DNA of 5,923 nucleotides, from NCBI GenBank assembly GCA_903929065.1, contig CAIYTJ010000627.1, positions 1 through 5,923 of the forward strand, given 5' to 3'. This document shows, in pieces, positions 1 through 5,388 of this stretch. The position numbers were made by a program, and so were the translations under genes. Origin of the DNA: an uncultured Bacteroidales bacterium. Lineage in GTDB: Bacteria > Bacteroidota > Bacteroidia > Bacteroidales > Paludibacteraceae. Each line of letters starts with the position of its first letter. The stretch's first letter is position 1. The notes under the pieces are model-generated. The model did not search any database. It worked only from the letters and a program-made list of their open reading frames with translations, and was not told the origin of the DNA.

Positions 1-250
1 TGTCCATGGCGATTTGCCAGTCGGAAAATAATTTACGAAAATACGCTTTTACCAATTTGGGATTTTCTTTACCATCTGGACGGTTAACGCGTAAAACAAA
101 TTCACGATTTATGGCCATTATTTCAACGACCAAACTATCAACTTTTTGATCGTCAATCTTTTTGGACATTAAACAACGGAAATAAATATCGGTAATCAGC
201 TCGGACGAAACGAATTTGATTGTTTTCTTTAGGTTTCTACGACTTGCCAT
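1..250 (-). CDS. Conserved-type hypothetical protein, 3' end outside window
   Basis: Only the first 83 residues are visible; the reading frame is still open at the left edge. Translation starts at ATG (250-248) and begins M-A-S-R-R-N-L-K-K-T. The N-terminus is very basic and is followed by what looks like an all-helical region, with no signal peptide, membrane segment or catalytic motif. A cytoplasmic location is therefore inferred. It resembles in style small hypothetical proteins of Bacteroidales that begin with an R/K-rich stretch followed by a helical body, but I cannot assign a named family or function. It diverges from the beta-helix lipoprotein gene, and a TAnnTTTG-type promoter match lies 28 bp upstream of its start. 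The leader is AT-rich with no Shine-Dalgarno. I am confident that it is coding; the function is unknown. Confidence 0.75.
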   Translation of the reverse strand, partial: MASRRNLKKTIKFVSSELITDIYFRCLMSKKIDDQKVDSLVVEIMAINREFVLRVNRPDGKENPKLVKAYFRKLFSDWQIAMD

Positions 251-277
251 AGTTTTAATTATTAAAATTTATTCATA

Positions 278-285
278 CAAATATA
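278..285 (-). promoter_or_regulatory. Putative -7 box for the leftward hypothetical gene
   Basis: Read on the minus strand, these bases are TATATTTG, matching the Bacteroidota -7 consensus TAnnTTTG. The start codon at 250 lies 27 bases downstream, which leaves a leader of about 20 nt. No clear TTTG -33 box is visible at the expected distance (around 303-308), so this is a partial match in AT-rich DNA. Confidence 0.4.
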
Positions 286-317
286 AGCCAATATTATGAT
301 AAAGTCATCTTTTACAG

Positions 318-325
318 TAAATTTG
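318..325 (+). promoter_or_regulatory. Putative -7 box for the rightward three-gene run
   Basis: The bases TAAATTTG match the TAnnTTTG consensus of Bacteroidota sigma-ABfr promoters. Transcription would start around 330-333. That leaves about 45 nt of leader before the ATG at 378 but almost none before the in-frame ATG at 336, so it supports the downstream start. No good -33 TTTG is visible. Confidence 0.45.
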
Positions 326-377
326 CAGAAAAATAATGACTTTACTTTTCAAACCGGGCCAACTTATTTTTTCAACA

Positions 378-1859
378 ATGAATTCAAACTTTAAACAACT
401 ATATTTAGGGCTGATTGCTGTTGCACTTCTGACCGTTTCCATAGGGTTTTCCGGTTGCGTAGACGATAGTTTTTCCACCAATCCCAACGATAAACTGGCC
501 TTTTCAAAAGATACACTGGCATTCGACACCGTTTTCACTACGATTGGAAGTGCCACTTCGAAAGTAATGATTTACAACAGGAATAATTCTGCCCTGAAAA
601 TAAGTCATATTGCACTGGCCGGGGGGAGAAATTCGGCATTCAAAATTAATGTAGATGGCAGCCTGAATGCCAATGGTCAGTTTGATAATATTGAAATCAG
701 GGCAAAGGACAGCATGTTTGTTTTTGTTCAGATAACAGTTGACCCTCAGAACAGTAATTCACCTGTTTTTATAAAAGATTCTATTACTTTCCAAACCAAC
801 GGTGTTATTCAACATGTTAAACTTCAGGCTTACGGACAAAATATTGTTCCGCTGAAAAATAAGTTATTCAAGGATGACACCACACTTACTGCCGATTTAC
901 CGTATGTGGTTACGGGCAATCTGGTGATTGATACGGCCAAAACCCTGACCTTGAATCCAGGCTGCCGTATATACTTCCATAACAATGCCAATCTGATTGT
1001 ATATGGCACACTGAAAGCCAACGGTACGGCTGCCAATCCCATACTCCTGCGGGGCGACAGGTTGGACGAAATTAAGTTTGCAACTTCATTCCCATATAAT
1101 AATGTGGCAGGTCAATGGGGCGGCGTCTATTTGCTGTGGAATCAGGCAAAACATGTGTTGCATCATGTAAATATGAACAGCGGATATGTGGGCCTTTATT
1201 TCTCGAATAACGACCGAAATACGATTCCGAACCTGGAAATATCCGATTGCCGTATATCAAATTTTCTGCTTTACGGACTGGTGGTTCAAAATGGAAATGT
1301 ACAGGTTTCAAATTCCGAAATATCCAACACCAGCAGTTATACGGTATATTTAAACGGAGGAAAACACACCTTCCTGCAAAGTACCATTGTGAATTATTTT
1401 GATAACAGTAAAGTGGAACCGACCGACCGGTATCAAGAGAAAAAACCGGCCGTGATGATTATGAATCTCAATCGCGTGGCACCTATGGAAACTGTCTTCA
1501 AAAATTGTATTATCAGTGGCGACCTTGATAATGAGTTTACACTGGCATCACGTTCTTTGGACCAGTATCCGGGCATTTTCGATCATTGTTATATCCGCAA
1601 AACAGATTCATTGAAACTGGCACAATTTACCAATATTCGTTGGTATAACAGTAAGGACACGTTGATTTTCAAAAGCAATCATTACGATTTCGAAAAGAAA
1701 ATCAATTTCAATTTTATGCCCGATTCCATTTCGCCGGTTCGGGGTAAAGCCGACCTGACTGTTGCTTCACAATTTCCACTCGACCTGAACGGCAATAACC
1801 GCCTGGTGGGTAACAAACCTGATCTCGGTGCTTATCAGTGGCAGCCGATAAAAAAATAA
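378..1859 (+). CDS. Right-handed beta-helix repeat lipoprotein
   Basis: A 493-residue predicted lipoprotein. The chosen ATG at 378 gives a classic signal: Asn/Lys-containing start, hydrophobic core (about residues 8-22) and lipobox F-S-G-C with Cys27. The in-frame ATG at 336 would add 14 residues ahead of the signal and lies only 10 nt past the -7 box. After Cys27 comes V-D-D, an acidic pair that may act as a surface-export signal as described for Bacteroidota lipoproteins (inference). Residues of about 46-154 look like a beta-sandwich domain of the HYDIN/choice-of-anchor type, with D-T-V-F-T-T-I-G-S and a later Q-A-Y-G strand. About 160-455 consists of short beta strands with recurring N-G, I-S-N and C-x-I-S turns, typical of a parallel beta-helix. 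The end has D-L-N-G-N-N-R and P-D-L-G-A-Y, a common terminus of bacterial beta-helix proteins. No catalytic residues can be assigned; binding or lyase roles on polysaccharide are possible but unproven. The EEP gene follows after 6 bp. Confidence 0.85.
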   Translation: MNSNFKQLYLGLIAVALLTVSIGFSGCVDDSFSTNPNDKLAFSKDTLAFDTVFTTIGSATSKVMIYNRNNSALKISHIALAGGRNSAFKINVDGSLNANGQFDNIEIRAKDSMFVFVQITVDPQNSNSPVFIKDSITFQTNGVIQHVKLQAYGQNIVPLKNKLFKDDTTLTADLPYVVTGNLVIDTAKTLTLNPGCRIYFHNNANLIVYGTLKANGTAANPILLRGDRLDEIKFATSFPYNNVAGQWGGVYLLWNQAKHVLHHVNMNSGYVGLYFSNNDRNTIPNLEISDCRISNFLLYGLVVQNGNVQVSNSEISNTSSYTVYLNGGKHTFLQSTIVNYFDNSKVEPTDRYQEKKPAVMIMNLNRVAPMETVFKNCIISGDLDNEFTLASRSLDQYPGIFDHCYIRKTDSLKLAQFTNIRWYNSKDTLIFKSNHYDFEKKINFNFMPDSISPVRGKADLTVASQFPLDLNGNNRLVGNKPDLGAYQWQPIKK

Positions 1860-1865
1860 ACCCGG

Positions 1866-2909
1866 ATGAAAAAGGAAATCTTACTGTTTTTTCTGATTTT
1901 TTCATTTCAACTTCATGCCCAGCGTGCCGAAAAACAGAACTTTAAGATTATGTGTTATAATGTGGAAAATTTTTTTGATTGTGTACATGATTCGTTGAGC
2001 AATGACTCAGAATTTTTGCCGAAAGGCGCACGAGGTTGGACGTATGCTAAATATCAAAAGAAACAAGCCAACATTGCACGGGTTATCACTGCCATTGGCG
2101 GTTGGGATACGCCTTCGTTGGTTGGGTTGTGTGAAGTGGAAAGCCGGAAATGTCTGATTGACTTGACACACTATTCAGGACTAAAAAACCTTCGTTATAA
2201 GTTTCTTCATCATGAGTCACCCGATCCGCGTGGAATTGACGTGGCACTGCTCTACCAACCGCGGGAATTTAAACCTATACACGACCAAGCCATCCCTGTT
2301 CATTTCCCCAATGCACCGCACAGCCGGACACGCGACATCTTGTTTGCTTCGGGAATCATTCCTACCGGCGATACGTTGCATGTGTTTGTATGTCATTTTC
2401 CTTCACGGCTCGATGGCGAACTGGAATCGGAAGAGAAACGATTGTTTGTGGCATCGGTGGTTCGCAGTAAAGTTGACAGTATTTTTGCCGTCAATAAAAA
2501 AGCAAATATCGTGATTATGGGTGATTTCAATGATTTCCCCACCAACGCCAGCATGCTGGAAGTGTTGAAAGCAAAACCGTTGAATGATTCTGTTTCCAAT
2601 CAATGTTTATATAATTTGATGTATAAATTGCATGCCGAAGGAAAAGGTTCGAACAAACATTTGGGAGAATGGGGAGCGTTGGATCAGATGATTGTTTCGG
2701 GCAATTTGCTGATAAAAACCGGCACGTTTTACACCCGGCAAAGCGATGCGCATTTCTTTGATGCCGATTTCCTGCTGGAAAATGATAAAACATATCTTGG
2801 TAAGCAACCATTTCGTACCTTTGTGGGAATGAAATACCAGGAGGGCTTTTCGGATCATTTGCCGGTATATGCTGATTTTTGGATGACCACTGCCCAAAAG
2901 GGAAATTAA
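1866..2909 (+). CDS. Exported endonuclease/exonuclease/phosphatase (EEP) family protein
   Basis: A 347-residue metal-dependent phosphoesterase of the EEP/DNase I fold. Residues 1-19 form a signal peptide ending H-A-Q with no lipobox Cys, so the protein is likely periplasmic or secreted. The fold motifs occur in order: C-Y-N-V-E-N-F-F-D (Asn32), L-C-E-V-E-S (metal ligand Glu90), D-P-R-G-I-D-V-A-L-L-Y (120-130), C-H-F-P-S-R (His177), M-G-D-F-N-D (Asp220, Asn222), D-Q-M-I (Asp273) and F-S-D-H-L-P-V (Asp330-His331). All expected active-site residues are therefore present and the enzyme should be active. The substrate is not readable: the family includes nucleases, sugar- or inositol-phosphate phosphatases and sphingomyelinases. 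An exported nuclease or phosphatase that scavenges phosphate is a reasonable guess. It starts 6 bp after the beta-helix gene, so the two are probably co-transcribed. There is no Shine-Dalgarno beyond a weak CCGG. Confidence 0.9.
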   Translation: MKKEILLFFLIFSFQLHAQRAEKQNFKIMCYNVENFFDCVHDSLSNDSEFLPKGARGWTYAKYQKKQANIARVITAIGGWDTPSLVGLCEVESRKCLIDLTHYSGLKNLRYKFLHHESPDPRGIDVALLYQPREFKPIHDQAIPVHFPNAPHSRTRDILFASGIIPTGDTLHVFVCHFPSRLDGELESEEKRLFVASVVRSKVDSIFAVNKKANIVIMGDFNDFPTNASMLEVLKAKPLNDSVSNQCLYNLMYKLHAEGKGSNKHLGEWGALDQMIVSGNLLIKTGTFYTRQSDAHFFDADFLLENDKTYLGKQPFRTFVGMKYQEGFSDHLPVYADFWMTTAQKGN

Positions 2910-2924
2910 AGACAATTACTCTGA

Positions 2925-2948
2925 AACTTTTAAACTTTCGAACTTTAA
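2925..2948 (+). repeat. Three tandem 8-bp AACTTT units in the leader of the LutA-like gene
   Basis: AACTTT recurs at 2925, 2933 and 2941 with an exact 8-bp period (units AACTTTTA, AACTTTCG, AACTTTAA). The array sits in the 47-bp gap between the EEP stop and the ATG at 2957 and ends 8 bp before that start. Its position suggests a role in translation initiation or a decayed low-complexity spacer; neither is proven. Confidence 0.6.
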
Positions 2949-2956
2949 AATTAAAT

Positions 2957-3679
2957 ATGGACGTTCAACTTTTTATTCCCTGTTATATTGACCAGTTGTA
3001 TCCCGAAACAGGCTTCAACACGATAAAAGTACTTGAAAAAGCCGGTTGTACGGTTCATTATAATCCCAATCAGACTTGCTGCGGGCAACCGGCCTTCAAC
3101 AGCGGTTACTGGAAAGAAGCCGGAAGTATGGCAGAAAAGTTTCTGAAAGATTTTAATCCGGATATGCCGGTTGTTTCGCCATCGGGTTCGTGTTCCAGTT
3201 TTATCATTCATCATTATCACAAGGTGTTGGCTGACAGATTTGATTTACTGGATCGTCACCAACTGATGAAAAACAATATTTTTGAACTGTCCGACTTTCT
3301 TGTGAATATATTGAAAGTTGAAAAGCTTGGTGCTAAGTTTCCGCATACTGTTACCTTTCACGATTCATGTTCTGCGCTCCGCGAATACGGGATTAAAGAT
3401 GAACCACGCCGGTTACTGGCAAATGTGGAAGGTCTTGAACTGATTGAAATGGAAGAAAGCGATAAGTGTTGCGGATTTGGAGGAACTTTTGCCGTGAAGA
3501 ACAATGCCATTTCTTCGGCCATGGCCGAAAAAAAAGTCATCAATGCACTTGCAACCAAAGCAGAATACATTGTCAGCACGGAAGCTTCCTGCCTAATGAA
3601 CATCAACGGTTACTGCAAAAAACAGCATTCGCCTATTAAAGGAATTCATTTAGCCGATATTTTGGCAAGTGGTTTGTAA
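2957..3679 (+). CDS. LutA/YkgE-like (Fe-S)-binding protein with two CCG domains
   Basis: A 240-residue cytoplasmic protein matching the size of LutA (LldE/YkgE) of the lactate-utilisation complex. It has two cysteine-rich CCG domains: Cys9, Cys41-Cys42-Gly with G-Q-P-A-F-N-S-G-Y, and Cys79; then Cys138 in F-H-D-S-C, Cys171-Cys172-Gly-F-G-G and Cys212. Both sets are complete. In characterised relatives such cysteines bind iron-sulfur clusters and the protein works with LutB and LutC to oxidise L-lactate to pyruvate; heterodisulfide reductase subunit B shares the domain. The ATG at 2957 was chosen because homology-like sequence begins directly at M-D-V-Q-L-F-I-P-C. A TTG at 2879 in the same frame would overlap the EEP gene and add 26 unrelated residues. 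No LutB or LutC gene follows: the next genes are on the opposite strand beyond a terminator. Lactate oxidation is thus a family-based suggestion only. Confidence 0.88.
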   Translation: MDVQLFIPCYIDQLYPETGFNTIKVLEKAGCTVHYNPNQTCCGQPAFNSGYWKEAGSMAEKFLKDFNPDMPVVSPSGSCSSFIIHHYHKVLADRFDLLDRHQLMKNNIFELSDFLVNILKVEKLGAKFPHTVTFHDSCSALREYGIKDEPRRLLANVEGLELIEMEESDKCCGFGGTFAVKNNAISSAMAEKKVINALATKAEYIVSTEASCLMNINGYCKKQHSPIKGIHLADILASGL

Positions 3680-3707
3680 GAATTATTTAGACTTACTCCA
3701 CTTTTTT
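3667..3707 (+). terminator. Intrinsic terminator shared by two convergent gene ends
   Basis: AAGTGG (3667-3672) pairs with CCACTT (3698-3703), and GTAAG (3676-3680) pairs with CTTAC (3692-3696). A small internal loop (TTT against T) and an 11-nt terminal loop separate the arms. A run of six T (3702-3707) overlaps and follows the last stem base pairs, as expected for rightward termination. The left arm lies in the last codons of the LutA-like gene and the right arm in the last codons and stop of the leftward amidase gene. On the minus strand no T-run follows the hairpin, so leftward termination is less certain. Confidence 0.7.
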
Positions 3708-4268
3708 ATCTTCAATCCTTTTTAAAAACCCTTCCCAGTCCATATTCCACGGATCGGTTTTACGTCCGGGGGCAATGTCGCTGTGGCGCAAAATATAGTT
3801 GATTTTATACCGTTTCTGAATATCTTTTACTAAAGCCGTCAGTGAATTAATTTGCCATTCGGTAGGTGCATCCAGACTATCATTGGTCGTAATCAACTCA
3901 ATGCCAATCGAACAGGAATTTACATTTGTTCGCCCATCCGGCAAACTGCTTTTTCCCGCTTGATATGAGATATTCTTTTCATCTACCAGTCGGTAAATAG
4001 TTCCGTCACGACCGATAATATAATGTGAACTAACTCCGTATTGTGCAAATTCTTTAATTATTAAATCAACGTCATATTTATCACCTGCTGAAGCATTATA
4101 AACCGAGTGTACAATCACGGCATCAATTGTTCTGTTTTCTGCCGGTCGCATACCAAAATTCACTGTTTTATCAATGATTTTCAATTCGTTTTGACCCCAA
4201 ATAAATGAGGAACTTAAAACGAAAATCAGAATGCTGAAAAATAATCTATAATTGGCTTTACTGAGCAT
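3693..4268 (-). CDS. Exported N-acetylmuramoyl-L-alanine amidase (Amidase_2 / PGRP-like)
   Basis: A 191-residue zinc amidase predicted to cleave the bond between N-acetylmuramic acid and the peptide stem of peptidoglycan. Residues 1-26 form a signal peptide (R8 then a hydrophobic core, ending W-G-Q) with no lipobox, so it should act in the periplasm. The catalytic domain covers about 30-185. By analogy with AmpD, the zinc ligands are His54 (V-I-V-H-S), His162 and Asp172 (R-H-S-D-I-A-P-G-R-K-T-D-P), with Lys170 and Glu124 (I-G-I-E-L) in the expected supporting positions. S-S-H-Y-I-I-G-R-D-G-T-I-Y (80-92) is a typical core strand pair. The ligand set is complete, so activity is expected. AmpD-type recycling in the cytoplasm is less likely given the signal peptide. 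The gene begins 3 bp after the stop of the upstream lipoprotein gene, implying one transcript. Cell-wall remodelling or turnover is the likely role; a separate role against other bacteria cannot be excluded. Confidence 0.9.
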   Translation of the reverse strand: MLSKANYRLFFSILIFVLSSSFIWGQNELKIIDKTVNFGMRPAENRTIDAVIVHSVYNASAGDKYDVDLIIKEFAQYGVSSHYIIGRDGTIYRLVDEKNISYQAGKSSLPDGRTNVNSCSIGIELITTNDSLDAPTEWQINSLTALVKDIQKRYKINYILRHSDIAPGRKTDPWNMDWEGFLKRIEDKKVE

Positions 4269-4271
4269 TAT

Positions 4272-4856
4272 TTATATCGATAGAATTTTTTTTAAACGTT
4301 TTAAAGGAGTTCCTGAGATTCTGAATGTCGCCTGCTTTGGGCCCAAATAAAACCTGAAAGTCAATTCATTTGTATTTCTAATGGATTCAACCATTTCAGG
4401 AGTGAAGCGGATTATAAATTTTTCTTCGTACCAATCAAAAGAGTTTGACATGGTTTTTGATTCCGTTTTTACTTTTGTACTGTCTTTTACGGAAGAAGAT
4501 TCAGTTCTTGAAACTAATTGCGATCTGTTTGTTGTTTCCTGGTCTGAAATAGATGTTTCGTAGCTTTTTCCAGACGCCTTTATGAAACAACCTTTGTCTA
4601 ATTTAAAACTGGATGAATTCCTGTTAAGAACAAAATAGGCGGTTAAGGTTTCACCCGTTTCAGATACACATTTTTCGAAGGTAATGTTTGTGGATGTCAC
4701 ATTATTAATTAGGTTTTCCGTTGGTAGGACTCCTATTTCTAATGTTGTCTTTTTGGTATTTTTAAATTCGTCAACCTGAGTGTTTATGGGGTAAAACAAT
4801 GAACATCCGGTTAAAGTGACAGAAAACAGAGTAAACAAAACTAGTTTATTTTTCAT
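4272..4856 (-). CDS. Uncharacterised lipoprotein with Ser/Thr-rich central segment
   Basis: A 194-residue predicted lipoprotein of no family I recognise. The ATG at 4856-4854 gives M-K-N-K, a hydrophobic core and the lipobox L-T-G-C (Cys18). A frame extension to a TTG at 4910 runs through the likely promoter and is rejected. After the anchor, about residues 30-102 alternate in a beta-rich pattern with Cys63 and Cys90, which might pair in the periplasm. Residues of about 103-140 are rich in Ser, Thr, Lys and Glu, probably a flexible linker. Residues 141-194 form a second compact unit (W-Y-E-E-K-F-I-I-R-F-T-P, then L-T-F-R-F-Y-L-G) with a basic tail (K-R-L-K-K). C-S-L at the lipidation site carries no Asp at +2, so it is not marked for any particular membrane. 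It is translated just ahead of the amidase. Regulating, anchoring or sensing for that amidase is a guess from context. Confidence 0.75.
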   Translation of the reverse strand: MKNKLVLFTLFSVTLTGCSLFYPINTQVDEFKNTKKTTLEIGVLPTENLINNVTSTNITFEKCVSETGETLTAYFVLNRNSSSFKLDKGCFIKASGKSYETSISDQETTNRSQLVSRTESSSVKDSTKVKTESKTMSNSFDWYEEKFIIRFTPEMVESIRNTNELTFRFYLGPKQATFRISGTPLKRLKKILSI

Positions 4857-4882
4857 AATGGACTTAATAAAATTGTTATCCA

Positions 4883-4915
4883 CAAATTTAATTAAATATT
4901 TCCGATACAAACAAA
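4883..4915 (-). promoter_or_regulatory. Promoter for the lipoprotein-amidase pair
   Basis: On the minus strand a TAAATTTG box (4890-4883) matches the Bacteroidota -7 consensus TAnnTTTG. Two TTTG candidates for the -33 box lie upstream (4911-4908 and 4915-4912), giving gaps of 17 or 21 bp. Transcription would begin near 4876-4879, about 20-23 nt before the ATG at 4856. This is the only promoter in the window with both boxes in place. Confidence 0.6.
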
Positions 4916-4943
4916 TAAAACACAGCTAAAATTAATATCTTTT

Positions 4944-4960
4944 ACTATTTAATAAATAGT
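4944..4960 (-). other. AT-rich palindrome at the end of the YqaA-like gene
   Basis: ACTATTT and AAATAGT form a 7-bp inverted repeat around a 3-base centre, covering the TAG stop (4947-4945) of the YqaA-like gene. It could cap the 3' end of that transcript, but the stem is AT-rich and no T-run follows directly on the minus strand. It is therefore at best a weak terminator. Confidence 0.3.
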
Positions 4961-5388
4961 CCATTAAAATACATCCAAATCACATAGCGGGCAAATTTCC
5001 CTATCAACATGGAGATGGCAACTTTCCACCACTTGCAGCGAAAGAAACCGGTTGCAACGGCAATTACGTCACCGATAAAGGGAACAAACGAGAAGAAAGC
5101 AAACCAATCGCCGTACTTTTGAATGCGAACGGTATAACTCTCCAATTTTTCTTTTTTGATATGGAAATATTTCTCAATCCATTCTATTTTTCCAAGCAAT
5201 CCTACATAATAACTGGTCATTCCGCCCAACCAATTGCCGAGTGTTGCCACCCAAACACAAGTCCATGGATCCATTCCCGCGAATAAACAACCTGTAAATA
5301 TTGCTTCGGAACTGAAAGGCACAACTGTGGCAGCCAGGAATGATGCGAGAAATAGGCCCAGATAGCCAAGTTCCATGAATCCGTTCAT
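4945..5388 (-). CDS. YqaA-like DedA-superfamily membrane protein (VTT/SNARE-associated domain)
   Basis: A 147-residue inner-membrane protein. Its length and motif order match the small YqaA branch (COG1238) of the DedA superfamily. Hydrophobic segments lie at about 6-34, 40-64, 96-118 and 122-145, with a charged stretch (68-95) between the second and third. Family-type motifs are P-F-S-S-E (24-28, a probable re-entrant turn), T-L-G-N-W-L-G-G (49-56), and F-F-S-F-V-P-F-I-G-D-V-I-A-V-A-T-G-F (98-115), the core of the VTT domain. Related DedA proteins support lipid-carrier or phospholipid flipping and membrane homeostasis; the exact substrate of YqaA proteins is not established. The ATG (5388-5386) overlaps the TGA of the upstream membrane-protein gene as ATGA, so translation is probably coupled. 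A second Met at residue 5 is an alternative start. Confidence 0.85.
   Translation of the reverse strand: MNGFMELGYLGLFLASFLAATVVPFSSEAIFTGCLFAGMDPWTCVWVATLGNWLGGMTSYYVGLLGKIEWIEKYFHIKKEKLESYTVRIQKYGDWFAFFSFVPFIGDVIAVATGFFRCKWWKVAISMLIGKFARYVIWMYFNGLFIK

Noticed and set aside
336..377. Upstream ATG at 336 for the beta-helix lipoprotein
   Set aside because: It adds 14 residues before a normal lipoprotein signal and lies only 10 nt after the likely -7 box, leaving almost no leader.
378..1859. Beta-helix protein as a CASH-type polysaccharide lyase
   Set aside because: The fold fits, but I could not point to catalytic residues or neighbouring carbohydrate genes, so no enzymatic role is assigned.
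2212..2811. Overlapping open frames on both strands inside the EEP gene
   Set aside because: They run against an intact enzyme gene with all its motifs and show no recognisable domains; they are shadow frames.
2879..2956. TTG start giving the LutA-like protein a 26-residue extension overlapping the EEP gene
   Set aside because: The extension is unlike the family, needs a rare start codon and runs through the AACTTT array; the ATG at 2957 begins at the family-like N-terminus.
3693..4856. Type VI secretion effector-immunity pair (amidase plus lipoprotein)
   Set aside because: The amidase carries its own signal peptide, no secretion genes are near, and both components fit housekeeping cell-wall roles; only adjacency supports the idea.
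4857..4910. TTG start at 4910 for the lipoprotein
   Set aside because: It would include the -7 promoter box in the coding region and place 18 charged residues before the lipoprotein signal.
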